In this document: one piece after another, positions 27,639 through 35,539 of the stretch
How the letters are laid out: each line of letters starts with the position of its first letter
Numbering within the stretch: the stretch's first letter is position 1
Origin: Altererythrobacter sp.
Lineage (GTDB): Bacteria; Pseudomonadota; Alphaproteobacteria; Sphingomonadales; Sphingomonadaceae
Length of the DNA: 53,340 bases
Assembly: GCA_023260985.1 (NCBI GenBank)
Contig: JALRKY010000020.1
Span: 1-53,340 of the forward strand
Direction: 5' to 3'
Notes under the pieces: model-generated
What the model was told of the DNA's origin: nothing
The model's input: only the letters and a program-made list of their open reading frames with translations
The model's database searches: none
Translations under genes and position numbers: made by a program

Positions 27639-28651
27639 CCTTTCGCCTGCGCGCCGCCCGCGCCGACGACCTCGAACCACTCTACGAGATGGCCAAGCTC
27701 ACCGGCGGCGGCTTCACCAATCTGCCGCCTGACCGCAATGCGCTCGGCGCGAAGCTCGAACGGGCCGGGGTTGCCTTTGCCAATGAAGCCGACGCGTTGG
27801 CCGACGAGCAATTCGTGCTGGTGCTCGAGAATTCCGAAACGGGCGCGATCCGCGGCACCTGCCAGCTGATGACGCAGGTAGGGCAGCGTTGGCCGTTCTA
27901 TTCCTATCGGCTCAACACGCTGACGCAGTATTCGCAGGAGCTCGACCGCACCGTGCGCGCCGAACTGCTCAGCCTCGTCACCGATCTGGAAGGCTCGAGC
28001 GAAGTCGGCGGGCTGTTCCTCCACCCCAATGAGCGCGCAGGCGGGCTGGGCCTGTTGCTGGCGCGCAGCCGCTATCTCTTTATCAAGATGCACCGCGCGC
28101 GCTTTGCCGACCGGTTGCTGGCGGAGCTGCGCGGGATCATCGACGAGCGAGGCGGATCGCCTTTCTGGGACGGTGTAGCAGGCCGGTTCTTCGGGATGAA
28201 CTTCCAGGAGGCCGACTATTTCAATGCGATCAATGGCAACCAGTTCATAGCCGACCTGATGCCCAAGCATCCAGTCTATGTCGCCATGCTCGATGATGAG
28301 GCACGCAGCGTAATCGGGGTGCCCCACCCTACTGGCCGCGCGGCAATGCGCATGCTGGAAAACGAAGGTTTCCGCTCCGAAGGCTATGTCGACATTTTCG
28401 ATGGCGGGCCGACGATGACGGCGCGCACCGACGAAGTGAAAAGCGTGGCCGAGGCAGAGTCGCGCATGGTCGCTTCGGTCAATTGCGAAAAGGGCGAACG
28501 CGCGATCATTGCCACGGGACGGCTGAATACTTTCCGCGCCTGCTATGGCGCGCGGGTGTTGAACGAAGACGGGACGATTGCGATCGATTCCTCCACCGCC
28601 GACGTGCTCGAAGTGAGCAAAGGCGAAACGGTCTGGAGCGTAACGCGTTGA
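27635..28651 (+). CDS. astA: Arginine N-succinyltransferase
   Basis: AstA transfers succinyl from succinyl-CoA to the alpha-amine of arginine, the first step of the ammonia-producing AST pathway. The 338-residue protein matches the family throughout: TFRLRAARADDLEPLYEMAK, TGGGFTNLPPD, GTCQLMTQVGQRWPFYSYR, VGGLFLHPNERAGGLG and WDGVAGRFFGMNF. The TTG start overlaps the preceding M20 stop (TTGA) and has GGAG 7 bp upstream. astB begins in its last codons, again as TTGA. Confidence 0.95.
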   Translation: MTFRLRAARADDLEPLYEMAKLTGGGFTNLPPDRNALGAKLERAGVAFANEADALADEQFVLVLENSETGAIRGTCQLMTQVGQRWPFYSYRLNTLTQYSQELDRTVRAELLSLVTDLEGSSEVGGLFLHPNERAGGLGLLLARSRYLFIKMHRARFADRLLAELRGIIDERGGSPFWDGVAGRFFGMNFQEADYFNAINGNQFIADLMPKHPVYVAMLDDEARSVIGVPHPTGRAAMRMLENEGFRSEGYVDIFDGGPTMTARTDEVKSVAEAESRMVASVNCEKGERAIIATGRLNTFRACYGARVLNEDGTIAIDSSTADVLEVSKGETVWSVTR

Positions 28652-29898
28652 ACCTGCAAGAAATCAATTTCGACGGGATTGTCGGCCCCAGCCACAATTA
28701 TGCGGGCCTGAGCCTGGGCAATATCGCCAGCGCGAAGCATCAGGGCGATGTCTCCTTTCCGCGCGCAGCCGCCTTGCAGGGTGTGGCCAAGATGCGCGGC
28801 AATCTGGCGCGGCTGGGCGTGCAGGGTTTCCTGCTGCCGCTGCCCCGGCCCAATGAGGGGCTGCTGCGCGCGCTAGCGGCGGAAGAAACCGCCGAAAGCG
28901 CCCTGATCGCCGCCGCCTGGTCCGCCAGCAGCATGTGGACCGCCAATGCCGCCACGGTAAGCCCGGCCCCCGACACGGCGGACGGCAAGTGCCATTTGAC
29001 GCCTGCGAACCTCGTCACCATGCTCCACCGCGCGCAGGAATGGCCCGACACGCAGCGCCAGCTGCAGATCGCATTCGGCAATAAGGATCACTTCACCCTG
29101 CATGACGCCATACCGCCCACCTTCGGCGATGAAGGCGCGGCCAACCACATGCGGCTTTGCGCCAGCCATGACGAGCCGGGGGTCGAAGTGTTCGTTTACG
29201 GGAAGCCGGGCGGCAAATTCCCCGCGCGCCAGCATGTCGAGGCCTGCCGGGCGGTGGCCCGCTTGCACGGCCTTGCTCCCGAACGCGCAGTATTTATCGA
29301 GCAGAACCCCGCCGCAATCGAAGCCGGCGCCTTTCACAATGATGTGGTCGCGGTCGCCAATGAAGGCGTGATCTTCGCGCATGAGCTTGCCTTTGCCGAC
29401 CGGCAGGGAGCGTATGACGCGATGCGCAAGGCCTTTCCCGCGCTGCAAGTGGTCGAAGTTCCCGACAGTGCAGTTAGCCTTGCCGAAGCGATCGAGACCT
29501 ACCTCTTCAACGCCCAACTGGTGACGCTTCCCGAAGGCGAAATGGCGCTGATCGTGCCCGAAGAATGCCGCGAATCGCCGAACGTATGGCGCTGGTGCGA
29601 GCAGATGACCGCCTCGAACGGCCCGATCCGCCAGGTGATTCCGGTGGACGTGCGCCAGTCGATGGCGAATGGCGGTGGCCCTGCCTGTCTGCGCCTGCGT
29701 GTGGTGGCGGACCCGGAGACGGTAGATCCGCGCTTCCTTCTCGACGAAGCGAAGGCGGAACTGCTCGAGTCGGTCATCGCGGCGAACTGGCCCGAACAGA
29801 TAGATCCCGCCGATCTGGGCAAGTATAGCCTTGCGGCCAGTGTCAGAATAGCACGCCACAGGCTGCTTGAGGCGCTCAACCTCGAAGAATTGGGTTAA
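28648..29898 (+). CDS. astB: N-succinylarginine dihydrolase
   Basis: AstB hydrolyses N2-succinylarginine to N2-succinylornithine, two ammonia and CO2. The 416-residue protein shows FDGIVGPSHNYAGLSLGNIA, MWTANAATVSPAPDTADGK, FGDEGAANHMRLC, FHNDVVAVANEG and MANGGGPACLRLRV, which includes the catalytic cysteine. The TTG start overlaps the astA stop by 4 bp. The astC, astD and astE functions are not in this window, so the rest of the pathway must be elsewhere or partly served by the M20 hydrolase. Confidence 0.96.
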   Translation: MNLQEINFDGIVGPSHNYAGLSLGNIASAKHQGDVSFPRAAALQGVAKMRGNLARLGVQGFLLPLPRPNEGLLRALAAEETAESALIAAAWSASSMWTANAATVSPAPDTADGKCHLTPANLVTMLHRAQEWPDTQRQLQIAFGNKDHFTLHDAIPPTFGDEGAANHMRLCASHDEPGVEVFVYGKPGGKFPARQHVEACRAVARLHGLAPERAVFIEQNPAAIEAGAFHNDVVAVANEGVIFAHELAFADRQGAYDAMRKAFPALQVVEVPDSAVSLAEAIETYLFNAQLVTLPEGEMALIVPEECRESPNVWRWCEQMTASNGPIRQVIPVDVRQSMANGGGPACLRLRVVADPETVDPRFLLDEAKAELLESVIAANWPEQIDPADLGKYSLAASVRIARHRLLEALNLEELG

Positions 29899-29985
29899 CG
29901 CGCTGGACACCATGCGCTCCATCAATAGGATAACCTCCTATTAACCACCCGCGCCTTGTCGCGGCGGAATCGAAAGAGGCTCCTG

Positions 29986-30234
29986 ATGCTGCGCAAGATC
30001 GGCCGGCTGTTCGTGATCAAGACGCGCTGGGAAGCGTATCTGATCATTTACGCGCTGGCCCTGGGGGCGATGACCCGCGGCGCTCATTACACGCTCCAAT
30101 ATCCCGGTTTCGGTGGCTATTTGCTCTGGGCTGCGACCGCCGGTGCGGTGTTCCTCGGCGGCGCGAAGATCCTCGACGCGATCCGTTATGAGCAGGAAAA
30201 GCGCGAACGCGAAGAATCGAACGAAGCTAGCTAG
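29986..30234 (+). CDS. Small membrane protein, unknown function
   Basis: This 82-residue protein has two predicted membrane helices (about residues 16-33 and 44-62: YLIIYALALGAMTRG and GYLLWAATAGAVFLGG) and a highly charged C-terminus (YEQEKREREESNEAS). AGAGG 7-11 bp upstream supports the ATG at 29986. I do not recognise the family beyond a general resemblance to short sphingomonad membrane proteins. Its last codons form half of a perfect 18-bp palindrome shared with the end of the convergent VOC gene. Confidence 0.65.
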   Translation: MLRKIGRLFVIKTRWEAYLIIYALALGAMTRGAHYTLQYPGFGGYLLWAATAGAVFLGGAKILDAIRYEQEKREREESNEAS

Positions 30235-30615
30235 CTTCGGGACGCGCCCCGATCAGACAAAAACCATGTCCGAAGGGATCGCTGCAGAAGGCGAATCAGG
30301 CAAGGCCCCTCCCCCCGCCTTCTGTTCCGCACGCCTACCCGCGCGAACAATTGCAGCTAGCGTCTCTTCAAACTCCTCGACATGGAAATCGGCATGAACC
30401 GGCGTCCAGTGCCGTGCATAGTTGCGGAAATCGTCTGATCCATGGGCTGGCCTCGTCCCGGCATCTTTCTGCATCAACCCGATCCGCGCCTTGCCATTCG
30501 TCATTATGACAAAATTCGGCAGCGGTCGCACCCGCTCCTCGAAACCGAGCGCGTCGCGATAGAACGCGATCCCCTGATCGAGATCGGGAACATCGATCGT
30601 AACGACAATGTGCAT
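30227..30615 (-). pseudogene. Frameshifted VOC (glyoxalase-like) gene
   Basis: From the ATG at 30615 the frame encodes the first ~106 residues of a VOC protein: VVTIDVPDLDQGIAFYRDAL, GFEERVRPLPNFVIM and HADFHVEEFEETLAAIV. It then drifts into a nonsense tail and stops at 30253. The missing end lies in the next frame: FAFCSDPFGHGFCLIGARPE, stop at 30227. Loss of a single T near 30295 (GATTT to GATT on the minus strand) accounts for this, and restoring it gives a 129-residue protein of normal length. The C-terminal metal-binding region is lost in the open frame as it stands. It could be a recent pseudogene or a sequencing error. SD GGAGAAG lies 6 bp before the ATG. Confidence 0.78.
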
Positions 30616-30616
30616 G

Positions 30617-30638
30617 AGAAACTTCTCCGATTGAGAAG
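30617..30638 (-). terminator. Hairpin between tmRNA and the VOC gene
   Basis: On the minus strand CTTCTC-AATCG-GAGAAG is followed by TTTCTC. It lies at the 3' side of the tmRNA gene and could end its transcription. The right arm also contains the GGAGAAG ribosome site of the VOC gene, so in a read-through transcript the hairpin would mask translation initiation. Confidence 0.5.
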
Positions 30639-30644
30639 GTGGGG

Positions 30645-30983
30645 GATTCTGTTGCTAGGCTCCCCCGGGCCCCCGGTATCCGTTCTGTTGCCCGGTCGGT
30701 CCAACCGCGCTTTAGCTTTGTAAATTCAGGCCGTTAGGCCGTCACATTACGCAGCAATAGCGAGTGCTTCGTTATCGTTGGCACTTGTGTGTTTTGAACA
30801 GTTTTACGGGGTACTCAGCCCGGGTAAAAACAACGCTTTTCAACACACGTCGATCCTAGTTCGGCCCCGTCATAACCCCCGGATTTCGCCGGGTTTTGTG
30901 GTGGAGCCGCCGGGTACTGCCCCCGGGTCCGTTGTGCCTATTGCACGCCGCAGTTTATCACCATAGCCGGCCGAAACCGGCAG
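30645..30983 (-). ncRNA. ssrA: Two-piece (circularly permuted) tmRNA
   Basis: tmRNA rescues stalled ribosomes by acting as tRNA and then mRNA. On the minus strand the acceptor piece comes first and ends at 30899 with the T-arm CCGGGGGCAGTACCCGG and the acceptor strand GGCTCCACCA. After a ~30-nt intervening segment the coding piece starts near 30868 with GGGGCCGAACTAGGATCGAC, the tmRNA 5' signature. Its GGGGCC pairs with GGCTCC. The tag frame is 30782-30747 and encodes ANDNEALAIAA followed by TAA, with GCC as resume codon. The acceptor-before-coding order is the permuted form typical of alphaproteobacteria. Outer ends (about 30983 and 30645) are estimates. No protein gene overlaps it. Confidence 0.93.
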
Positions 30984-30984
30984 G

Positions 30985-31018
30985 CCCTATATAGGGATTG
31001 CAGCATTAATGGGAAGTG
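30985..31018 (-). promoter_or_regulatory. Possible tmRNA promoter
   Basis: Reading the minus strand, TTCCCA (about 31013) and TATATA (about 30991) are spaced by 16 bases, just upstream of the likely tmRNA 5' end. The -10 candidate sits in the palindrome CCCTATATAGGG. It is a weak sigma-70-like match. Confidence 0.35.
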
Positions 31019-31146
31019 GATGGAAACCTAGGCTCCCCTGTACGTTTCCTCGCTCATGCGACCTAAGGTCGCATCGCTGCGGGCGGGCGGTCGCCCTTGT
31101 GACCCTGCGGGCCGAATTGTGCCAGTCGGCAACCGTCCTGCGGAAG
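31019..31146. other. Intergenic stretch between mscL and tmRNA
   Basis: I see no gene here. It holds a perfect inverted repeat ATGCGACCT-A-AGGTCGCAT (31056-31074) and a GC-rich GGGCGGTCGCCC stretch. The repeat lies downstream of mscL but lacks a T run, so it is not a standard terminator. Confidence 0.5.
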
Positions 31147-31572
31147 CTACTTCTTCAGCGCATCGCGGATTTCGGTCAGCAATTCGATCTCGGTCGGGCC
31201 GGAGGGTGCAGTCGGCGCCTCCTCCTGCTTCTTCATTAGCTTGTTTGCCTGTCGCACCAGCAGGAAGATCACGAAAGCGAGGATCAGGAAATTGATCAGC
31301 GCGGTGAGGAAGGCACCGTATCCGATCATCGCCGCTCCCGATTCCTTGAGCGCAGCATAATCGGTCATCGAACCTTCGTATCCCGCAGGCGCGCTGAGCA
31401 GGATGAACTTGCTGGTGAAATCGACACCGCCAAAGATGGCGCCGACGAAAGGCATGATGATGTCGCCAGTCAGCGAAGTGACGATCGTGCCGAATGCACC
31501 ACCGATAATCACGGCAACCGCCAGGTCGAGCACATTGCCCTTGGCGATGAAGGCCTTGAATTCCGAAAGCAT
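31147..31572 (-). CDS. mscL: Large-conductance mechanosensitive channel
   Basis: MscL opens under membrane tension to release solutes during hypo-osmotic shock. The 141-residue protein starts [20 protein letters not shown], then the TM1 pore helix [20 protein letters not shown], the periplasmic loop, TM2 ([19 protein letters not shown]) and the cytoplasmic bundle [24 protein letters not shown] lies just before the ATG at 31572; the longer open frame is not MscL. It is a single gene divergent from lemA. Confidence 0.96.
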   Translation of the reverse strand: MLSEFKAFIAKGNVLDLAVAVIIGGAFGTIVTSLTGDIIMPFVGAIFGGVDFTSKFILLSAPAGYEGSMTDYAALKESGAAMIGYGAFLTALINFLILAFVIFLLVRQANKLMKKQEEAPTAPSGPTEIELLTEIRDALKK

Positions 31573-31728
31573 GCTATCCTCCTCAATTGTCCGGGGAAAG
31601 CGCGCAGTCTTGCATTGCCCCCTGCGCTTACCAAGCCTCGGAGCTGCTTGAATATCCACAAGGGTGCCCTATAATCATAATACAGATACCCGCCCCTCTT
31701 TGCCGGACCATGTCCGAAAGGAATTCCG

Positions 31729-32337
31729 ATGAATTTCGCCGTTGCACTCCGCCGTTTCGCGCTTGCCGCCGGCCTTGCGCTCAGCCTGTCCGCCTGCGGG
31801 ATCAACTCCGTCCCCACCGCTGAAGAAAACGCCAAGGCCAAGTGGGCCGATGTCGAGGCGCAGTTCCAGCGCCGCGCGAACCTCATCCCCAACCTTGCCG
31901 AAGTGGTCCGCGGCGCTGGCGAGAACGAGCGCTCGATCCTGACCGAAGTGACCGAGGCGCGCGCCCGCGCCACCAGTGTCAGCATCGATGCGAACGATCT
32001 GGGCGATGCCGAGAAGATGGCCGAATTCCAGGCCGCGCAGGCGCAGCTGGGCGCAGGTATCGGTCGCCTGCTGGCAAGCTTCGAGGCCTATCCGCAGATC
32101 CAGTCGAACCAGAACTACCTCGCGCTGCAGAGCCAGCTCGAAGGCACGGAAAACCGCATAGCGGTGTCCATCCGCGACTATAACGAAGCGGTTCGCCAGT
32201 ATAACACCACTATCCGCACCTTCCCCGACCTCATCGGTGCTAAGGTGATCCATGGTGCCGAGCCGATGCTGCCCTATGAGGCTGTCACCGAAGGCGCCGA
32301 GGAAGCTCCGCAACTCGACATGACGTCGGGCAACTGA
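31729..32337 (+). CDS. lemA: LemA family lipoprotein
   Basis: This 202-residue protein begins with a lipoprotein signal peptide (LALSLSACG, lipid-modified Cys about residue 24) and then the helical LemA domain: AKWADVEAQFQRRANLIPNL, ESV-like spacing and QSNQNYLALQSQLEGTENRI followed by ARxxYN-like RDYNEAVRQYNTTIRTFP. LemA proteins often neighbour TPM-domain genes, as here. Their role is not settled; a part in envelope maintenance is likely. AAAGGA precedes the ATG. The next gene begins 8 bp after the stop, so lemA, two TPM genes and possibly the Nudix and SDR genes form one operon. Confidence 0.9.
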   Translation: MNFAVALRRFALAAGLALSLSACGINSVPTAEENAKAKWADVEAQFQRRANLIPNLAEVVRGAGENERSILTEVTEARARATSVSIDANDLGDAEKMAEFQAAQAQLGAGIGRLLASFEAYPQIQSNQNYLALQSQLEGTENRIAVSIRDYNEAVRQYNTTIRTFPDLIGAKVIHGAEPMLPYEAVTEGAEEAPQLDMTSGN

Positions 32338-32345
32338 GCCAGCCG

Positions 32346-33158
32346 GTGCGCGCGCTTGCGCTGATCCTTGCTACATTCGCGGCGCTGATTTCCGCACCCG
32401 CAGCGGCGCAGGAATTCCCTGCGCTCACTGGGCGCGTGGTCGATGCCGCGAATATCATTCCCGATGCGACCAAGGTTGAACTCAACCGAAAGCTTGAAGA
32501 GCTCGAAACACAAACGCAGCGGCAGTTGGTGGTCGCGACCATCCCCGACCTGCAGGGCTATGACGTTGCCGACTATGGCTACCAGCTTGGCCGGACATGG
32601 GGCATCGGCGATGCCGAGCGCAATGACGGTGCGCTGCTGATCGTCGCGCCCAGCGAGCGCAAGGTGCGGATCGAGGTCGGCTATGGGCTCGAAGGCTATC
32701 TCACCGATGCGCTTTCATCGCTCGTCATCAACAACGCGATCCTGCCGCGCGCGCGCGAAGGCGACCTGGCGGGAGGGATCGTGGCGGGCACCGATGCGAT
32801 CATCCAGCAATTGCAATTGCCGGAGGAGGAAGCGCGCGCCCTCGCCGCCGAGGCTAGCGAGAAGCGCGAAAGCGACAGCGGATTCCCGGTCGGCGCGATC
32901 TTGTGGATCGTCTTCATCCTCTTCTTCTTCGTGCTGCCGATGCTGCGCGGGCGTCGCCGACGCAGGCGCTATCGCGGCAAGGGCCGCGACTTTGGCGACA
33001 CCGTGGGCGATATCATCCTTTGGGAAGTCGGTTCTGCTACCCTGCGCGGCGCTCTATCGGGCAGTGACGACTGGGGTGGCGGAGGCGGCTTCGGTGGAGG
33101 CGGCTTTTCGGGCGGCGGCGGCAGTTTCGGGGGCGGTGGCGCCTCCGGGGGGTGGTAA
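32346..33158 (+). CDS. TPM-domain membrane protein (YgcG-like) with Gly-rich tail
   Basis: This 270-residue protein has a signal peptide (LALILATFAALISAPAAAQ), a periplasmic TPM domain (LTGRVVDAANIIPDATKVEL; VVATIPDLQGYDVADYGYQL; IEVGYGLEGYLTDALS), one membrane helix (VGAILWIVFILFFFVLPML) followed by RGRRRRRRYRGK, and a low-complexity tail rich in GGGG and GGFSGGGGSFGGGG. The GTG start is set by the signal peptide. TPM proteins with such tails are commonly paired with LemA. The function is unknown; some TPM proteins act in photosystem II repair or phosphatase-like reactions. Confidence 0.88.
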   Translation: MRALALILATFAALISAPAAAQEFPALTGRVVDAANIIPDATKVELNRKLEELETQTQRQLVVATIPDLQGYDVADYGYQLGRTWGIGDAERNDGALLIVAPSERKVRIEVGYGLEGYLTDALSSLVINNAILPRAREGDLAGGIVAGTDAIIQQLQLPEEEARALAAEASEKRESDSGFPVGAILWIVFILFFFVLPMLRGRRRRRRYRGKGRDFGDTVGDIILWEVGSATLRGALSGSDDWGGGGGFGGGGFSGGGGSFGGGGASGGW

Positions 33159-33836
33159 ATGGGGCGCTATCTCACAAGCGAGCAGCACCGGATCGTTTCC
33201 GATGCCGTGGCAAAAGCCGAACAGCACACCAGCGGCGAGATCGTGACCGTGCTCGCCGATCGCAGCGACGGCTACACCGATATCGCGCTTTGGTGGGCGA
33301 TCGCTGCGGCATTCACTGCGATGACGGTCGTCGCGCTGTTCCCGCAATTCTTCATGGCGAAGCTGGACCTGCTTGGCGGCGGTTGGGGCCATCAGTGGAC
33401 CACCGGCGAGCTCTTCGGCCTGCTGACTGCCGTCGGCCTGCTCAAATTCTTCGCAGTCCTGCTGATCCAGCAATGGCAATGGCTCAAGTTCGCGCTGATC
33501 CCTGCGCCGGTGAAACATGCCCGCGTGCACGATGCCGCGATCAAGCACTTCAAGGTAGGGGCCGAGCGGCGCACCCATGGCCGCACCGGCGTGCTGATCT
33601 ACCTTTCGATGCGCGAGCACCGCGCCGAGATCGTCGCTGACGAAGCGATTGCGGGGCAAGTCCAGCCCGAGGTTTGGGGCCAGGCAATGGCCGATATGCT
33701 CGAGCAGATCCGCCGCGGTTGCATGGCTGAAGGGTTGTCCGCCGGAGTGCGCGATGTTGGCGAAGTGCTCAGCCAGCACTTCCCGCGCGATAGGGATGAC
33801 CAGAACGAGTTGCCCGACCGGCTGATCGAAGTCTAA
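33159..33836 (+). CDS. Second TPM-domain membrane protein
   Basis: This 225-residue protein starts directly after the previous stop codon. The N-terminal part ISEQ-like YLTSEQHRIVSDAVAKAEQ with HTSGEIVTVLADRSDGY is the first half of a TPM domain. Two membrane helices follow (WWAIAAAFTAMTVVALF and LLTAVGLLKFFAVLLI). The second half, AERRTHGRTGVLIYLSMREH with VADEAIAGQVQPEVW, completes the domain. So the TPM domain is split by a membrane hairpin, as in the other common family type. With LemA and the first TPM protein it forms a conserved trio. Confidence 0.85.
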   Translation: MGRYLTSEQHRIVSDAVAKAEQHTSGEIVTVLADRSDGYTDIALWWAIAAAFTAMTVVALFPQFFMAKLDLLGGGWGHQWTTGELFGLLTAVGLLKFFAVLLIQQWQWLKFALIPAPVKHARVHDAAIKHFKVGAERRTHGRTGVLIYLSMREHRAEIVADEAIAGQVQPEVWGQAMADMLEQIRRGCMAEGLSAGVRDVGEVLSQHFPRDRDDQNELPDRLIEV

Positions 33837-33846
33837 CGCTCATCGG

Positions 33847-34416
33847 ATGAGTGATCCCGATTCCGCTCCTCCGAGCGATCCCGACGCAGCGAAGCCCGAA
33901 ACCATAGAGTGGCAAGGCAAGTTCATCACCGCCAAAACCCGCGGCCGGTGGGAATATGTCGCACGTTCGCGCGGTATCCGCGCCGCTGCGGTCATCGCAA
34001 CCGATGACGAAGGGTACGTAATCCTAGTCGAGCAATATCGCGTGCCGTTGGGGCGCATCTGCCTCGAGATTCCCGCCGGTCTGATCGGCGATGACGAAAG
34101 CAAGGCCGACGAAGCCGACGAAGAGGCCGCGCTGCGTGAGCTAGAAGAAGAAACCGGCTATCGCGCGGCACGGATCGAGAATTTGGGCGAATTCTATTCC
34201 AGCCCCGGCATGGTCTCCGAAAGCTTTGCCCTGCTGCGCGCGCATGGGCTGACCAAAGTGAGTAATGGCGGCGGCACCGCCAGCGAGGATATTAGGGTTC
34301 ACCGCGTGCGCTTGCGCGATTTGCCGCAATTCGTTGCGGAACGGCGCGCGAAGGGGCACGGTGTCGACGTACGTGTCGCCATGCTGATGGCGGCAGGATT
34401 TATCGGAGAGGATTGA
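33847..34416 (+). CDS. Nudix hydrolase, ADP-sugar pyrophosphatase type
   Basis: This 189-residue Nudix protein resembles ADP-ribose/ADP-sugar diphosphatases: RGIRAAAVIATDDEGYVILV, EQYRVPLGRICLEIPAGL, and the Nudix box ending EEAALRELEEETGY. Between the box glycine and the REL core about five extra residues (KADEAD) lengthen the usual spacing. YSSPGMVSE after the box is typical of the ADP-ribose branch. It lies 10 bp after the TPM gene and 5 bp before an SDR gene, so it is probably co-transcribed. The exact substrate is not determined by sequence. Confidence 0.85.
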   Translation: MSDPDSAPPSDPDAAKPETIEWQGKFITAKTRGRWEYVARSRGIRAAAVIATDDEGYVILVEQYRVPLGRICLEIPAGLIGDDESKADEADEEAALRELEEETGYRAARIENLGEFYSSPGMVSESFALLRAHGLTKVSNGGGTASEDIRVHRVRLRDLPQFVAERRAKGHGVDVRVAMLMAAGFIGED

Positions 34417-34421
34417 AGGCT

Positions 34422-35204
34422 ATGGCAGGACGGTGTGCGGGCAAGCTGGCGTTGGTGACGGGCGCGGCACAGGGACTGGGTACGGCCCATTCGCGACGGC
34501 TGGCGGAAGAAGGCGCGCGGGTGCTATGCACCGACATCAATGGCGCGGGCGCCGAAGCGGTTGCCGCGGCGATCAATGCCGACCTTGGCGCAGGCACAGC
34601 CTATGCCGTGCAGCACGACGTCACCGATCCGGTGGCGTGGGAAGCCGCAGTCGAGGCGGCGCGCGACAACCTCGGCGGGCTCAACGTGCTGGTCAACAAC
34701 GCCGGGATCGGTGTGGGCGGCAATATCGAGACCTGCAAGTTCGAAGACTGGAAGCAGTGCTTTTCGGTGAACGTCGATTCAATCTTCCACGGCTGCCAGA
34801 AGGCCCTGCCGCTGATGCGCGAGCATTCGCCGGGATCGATCGTCAATATCTCGAGCATCGCGGGCCTGATCGCGAGCGACACCATGCCCGCCTACAATTC
34901 ATCGAAGGCGGCGGTGTGGATGCTGACCAAGTCGATCGCGCTCCATTGCGCGAAAAAGAACATGCAGATCCGCTGCAATTCGGTGCACCCGACCTTTGTC
35001 GACACGCCGATCCTCGACGGGACGGCGCGGAACCACAATCTCGACAAGGATGTGCTGATGGAAAAGCTGGCCCGGCAGATACCGCTGAAGTTCGTGGGCG
35101 AGCCGAACGATATCGCCAATGCGGTGGTCTATCTGGCGAGCGATGAAAGCCGTTTCATGACCGGAGCTGAGATGAAGCTCGACGGCGGCATTTCGGCGAT
35201 GTGA
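34422..35204 (+). CDS. Short-chain dehydrogenase/reductase
   Basis: This 260-residue classical SDR has the cofactor motif TGAAQGLG (about residue 13), an acidic residue after beta-2 (CTDING, suggesting NAD), NNAG in VLVNNAGIGVGG, catalytic Ser in VNISSIAGLIAS, and Tyr/Lys in YNSSK. The C-terminus VVYLASDESRFMTGAEMKLD with GGISAM is typical of 3alpha/20beta-hydroxysteroid dehydrogenase-like or cyclopentanol dehydrogenase-like members. The ATG is preferred over the TTG at 34413 because GGAGAGG is well spaced. A terminator follows. The substrate is unknown. Confidence 0.85.
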   Translation: MAGRCAGKLALVTGAAQGLGTAHSRRLAEEGARVLCTDINGAGAEAVAAAINADLGAGTAYAVQHDVTDPVAWEAAVEAARDNLGGLNVLVNNAGIGVGGNIETCKFEDWKQCFSVNVDSIFHGCQKALPLMREHSPGSIVNISSIAGLIASDTMPAYNSSKAAVWMLTKSIALHCAKKNMQIRCNSVHPTFVDTPILDGTARNHNLDKDVLMEKLARQIPLKFVGEPNDIANAVVYLASDESRFMTGAEMKLDGGISAM

Positions 35205-35235
35205 TTTGAAGCGCGCCTTCGGATAGCGGATACGA

Positions 35236-35262
35236 AAGAGGGGCCAATCTGGCCCCTCCCGA
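35236..35262 (+). terminator. Terminator after the SDR gene
   Basis: GAGGGGCCA-ATC-TGGCCCCTC is a perfect 9-bp stem with a three-base loop, 35 bp after the stop codon. The trailing CCGATTTG has few T residues. It can also serve the convergent pspC transcript. Confidence 0.75.
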
Positions 35263-35323
35263 TTTGTTCAAGATCGTTGCGCAGCGGTCCGAAAAACCGG
35301 GAACCGCTTTTTCTTCGCTGCGC

Positions 35324-35539
35324 TCAATCCGCGATCAGCGCGATCGCGAGATAGACTAGGATCAGCGATCCGAGGCCGATCACAGTGCCGGCAACGAAGC
35401 CCAGGCGCACGACCAACGGATCGATCCCGAAGTAATCGGCGATGCCGGCGCATACGCCGAAGATCTTGCAGTCCTGCTTGTCGAGGTGGAAACCGCGGCT
35501 GGGCGCGCCACCGACGGGGTTGGGATCGAGCTGGTTCAT
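35324..35539 (-). CDS. pspC: PspC-domain membrane protein
   Basis: This 71-residue protein is a PspC domain: GFHLDKQDCKIFGVCAGIAD, YFGIDPLVVRLGFV and a membrane helix (VIGLGSLILVYLAIALIAD). PspC proteins sense or counter inner-membrane stress. The ATG overlaps the stop of the upstream micro-protein gene in an ATGA arrangement. No pspA, pspB or pspF is nearby. It is the last gene of a three-gene transcript with two small paralogous peptides. Confidence 0.88.
   Translation of the reverse strand: MNQLDPNPVGGAPSRGFHLDKQDCKIFGVCAGIADYFGIDPLVVRLGFVAGTVIGLGSLILVYLAIALIAD

Noticed and set aside
31056..31074. Perfect inverted repeat near the end of mscL as a terminator
   Set aside because: No T run on either side; it may be a chance palindrome or a protein site.
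33060..33156. GGGG-rich repeat as a DNA repeat element
   Set aside because: It is the coding sequence of the Gly-rich tail of the first TPM protein.
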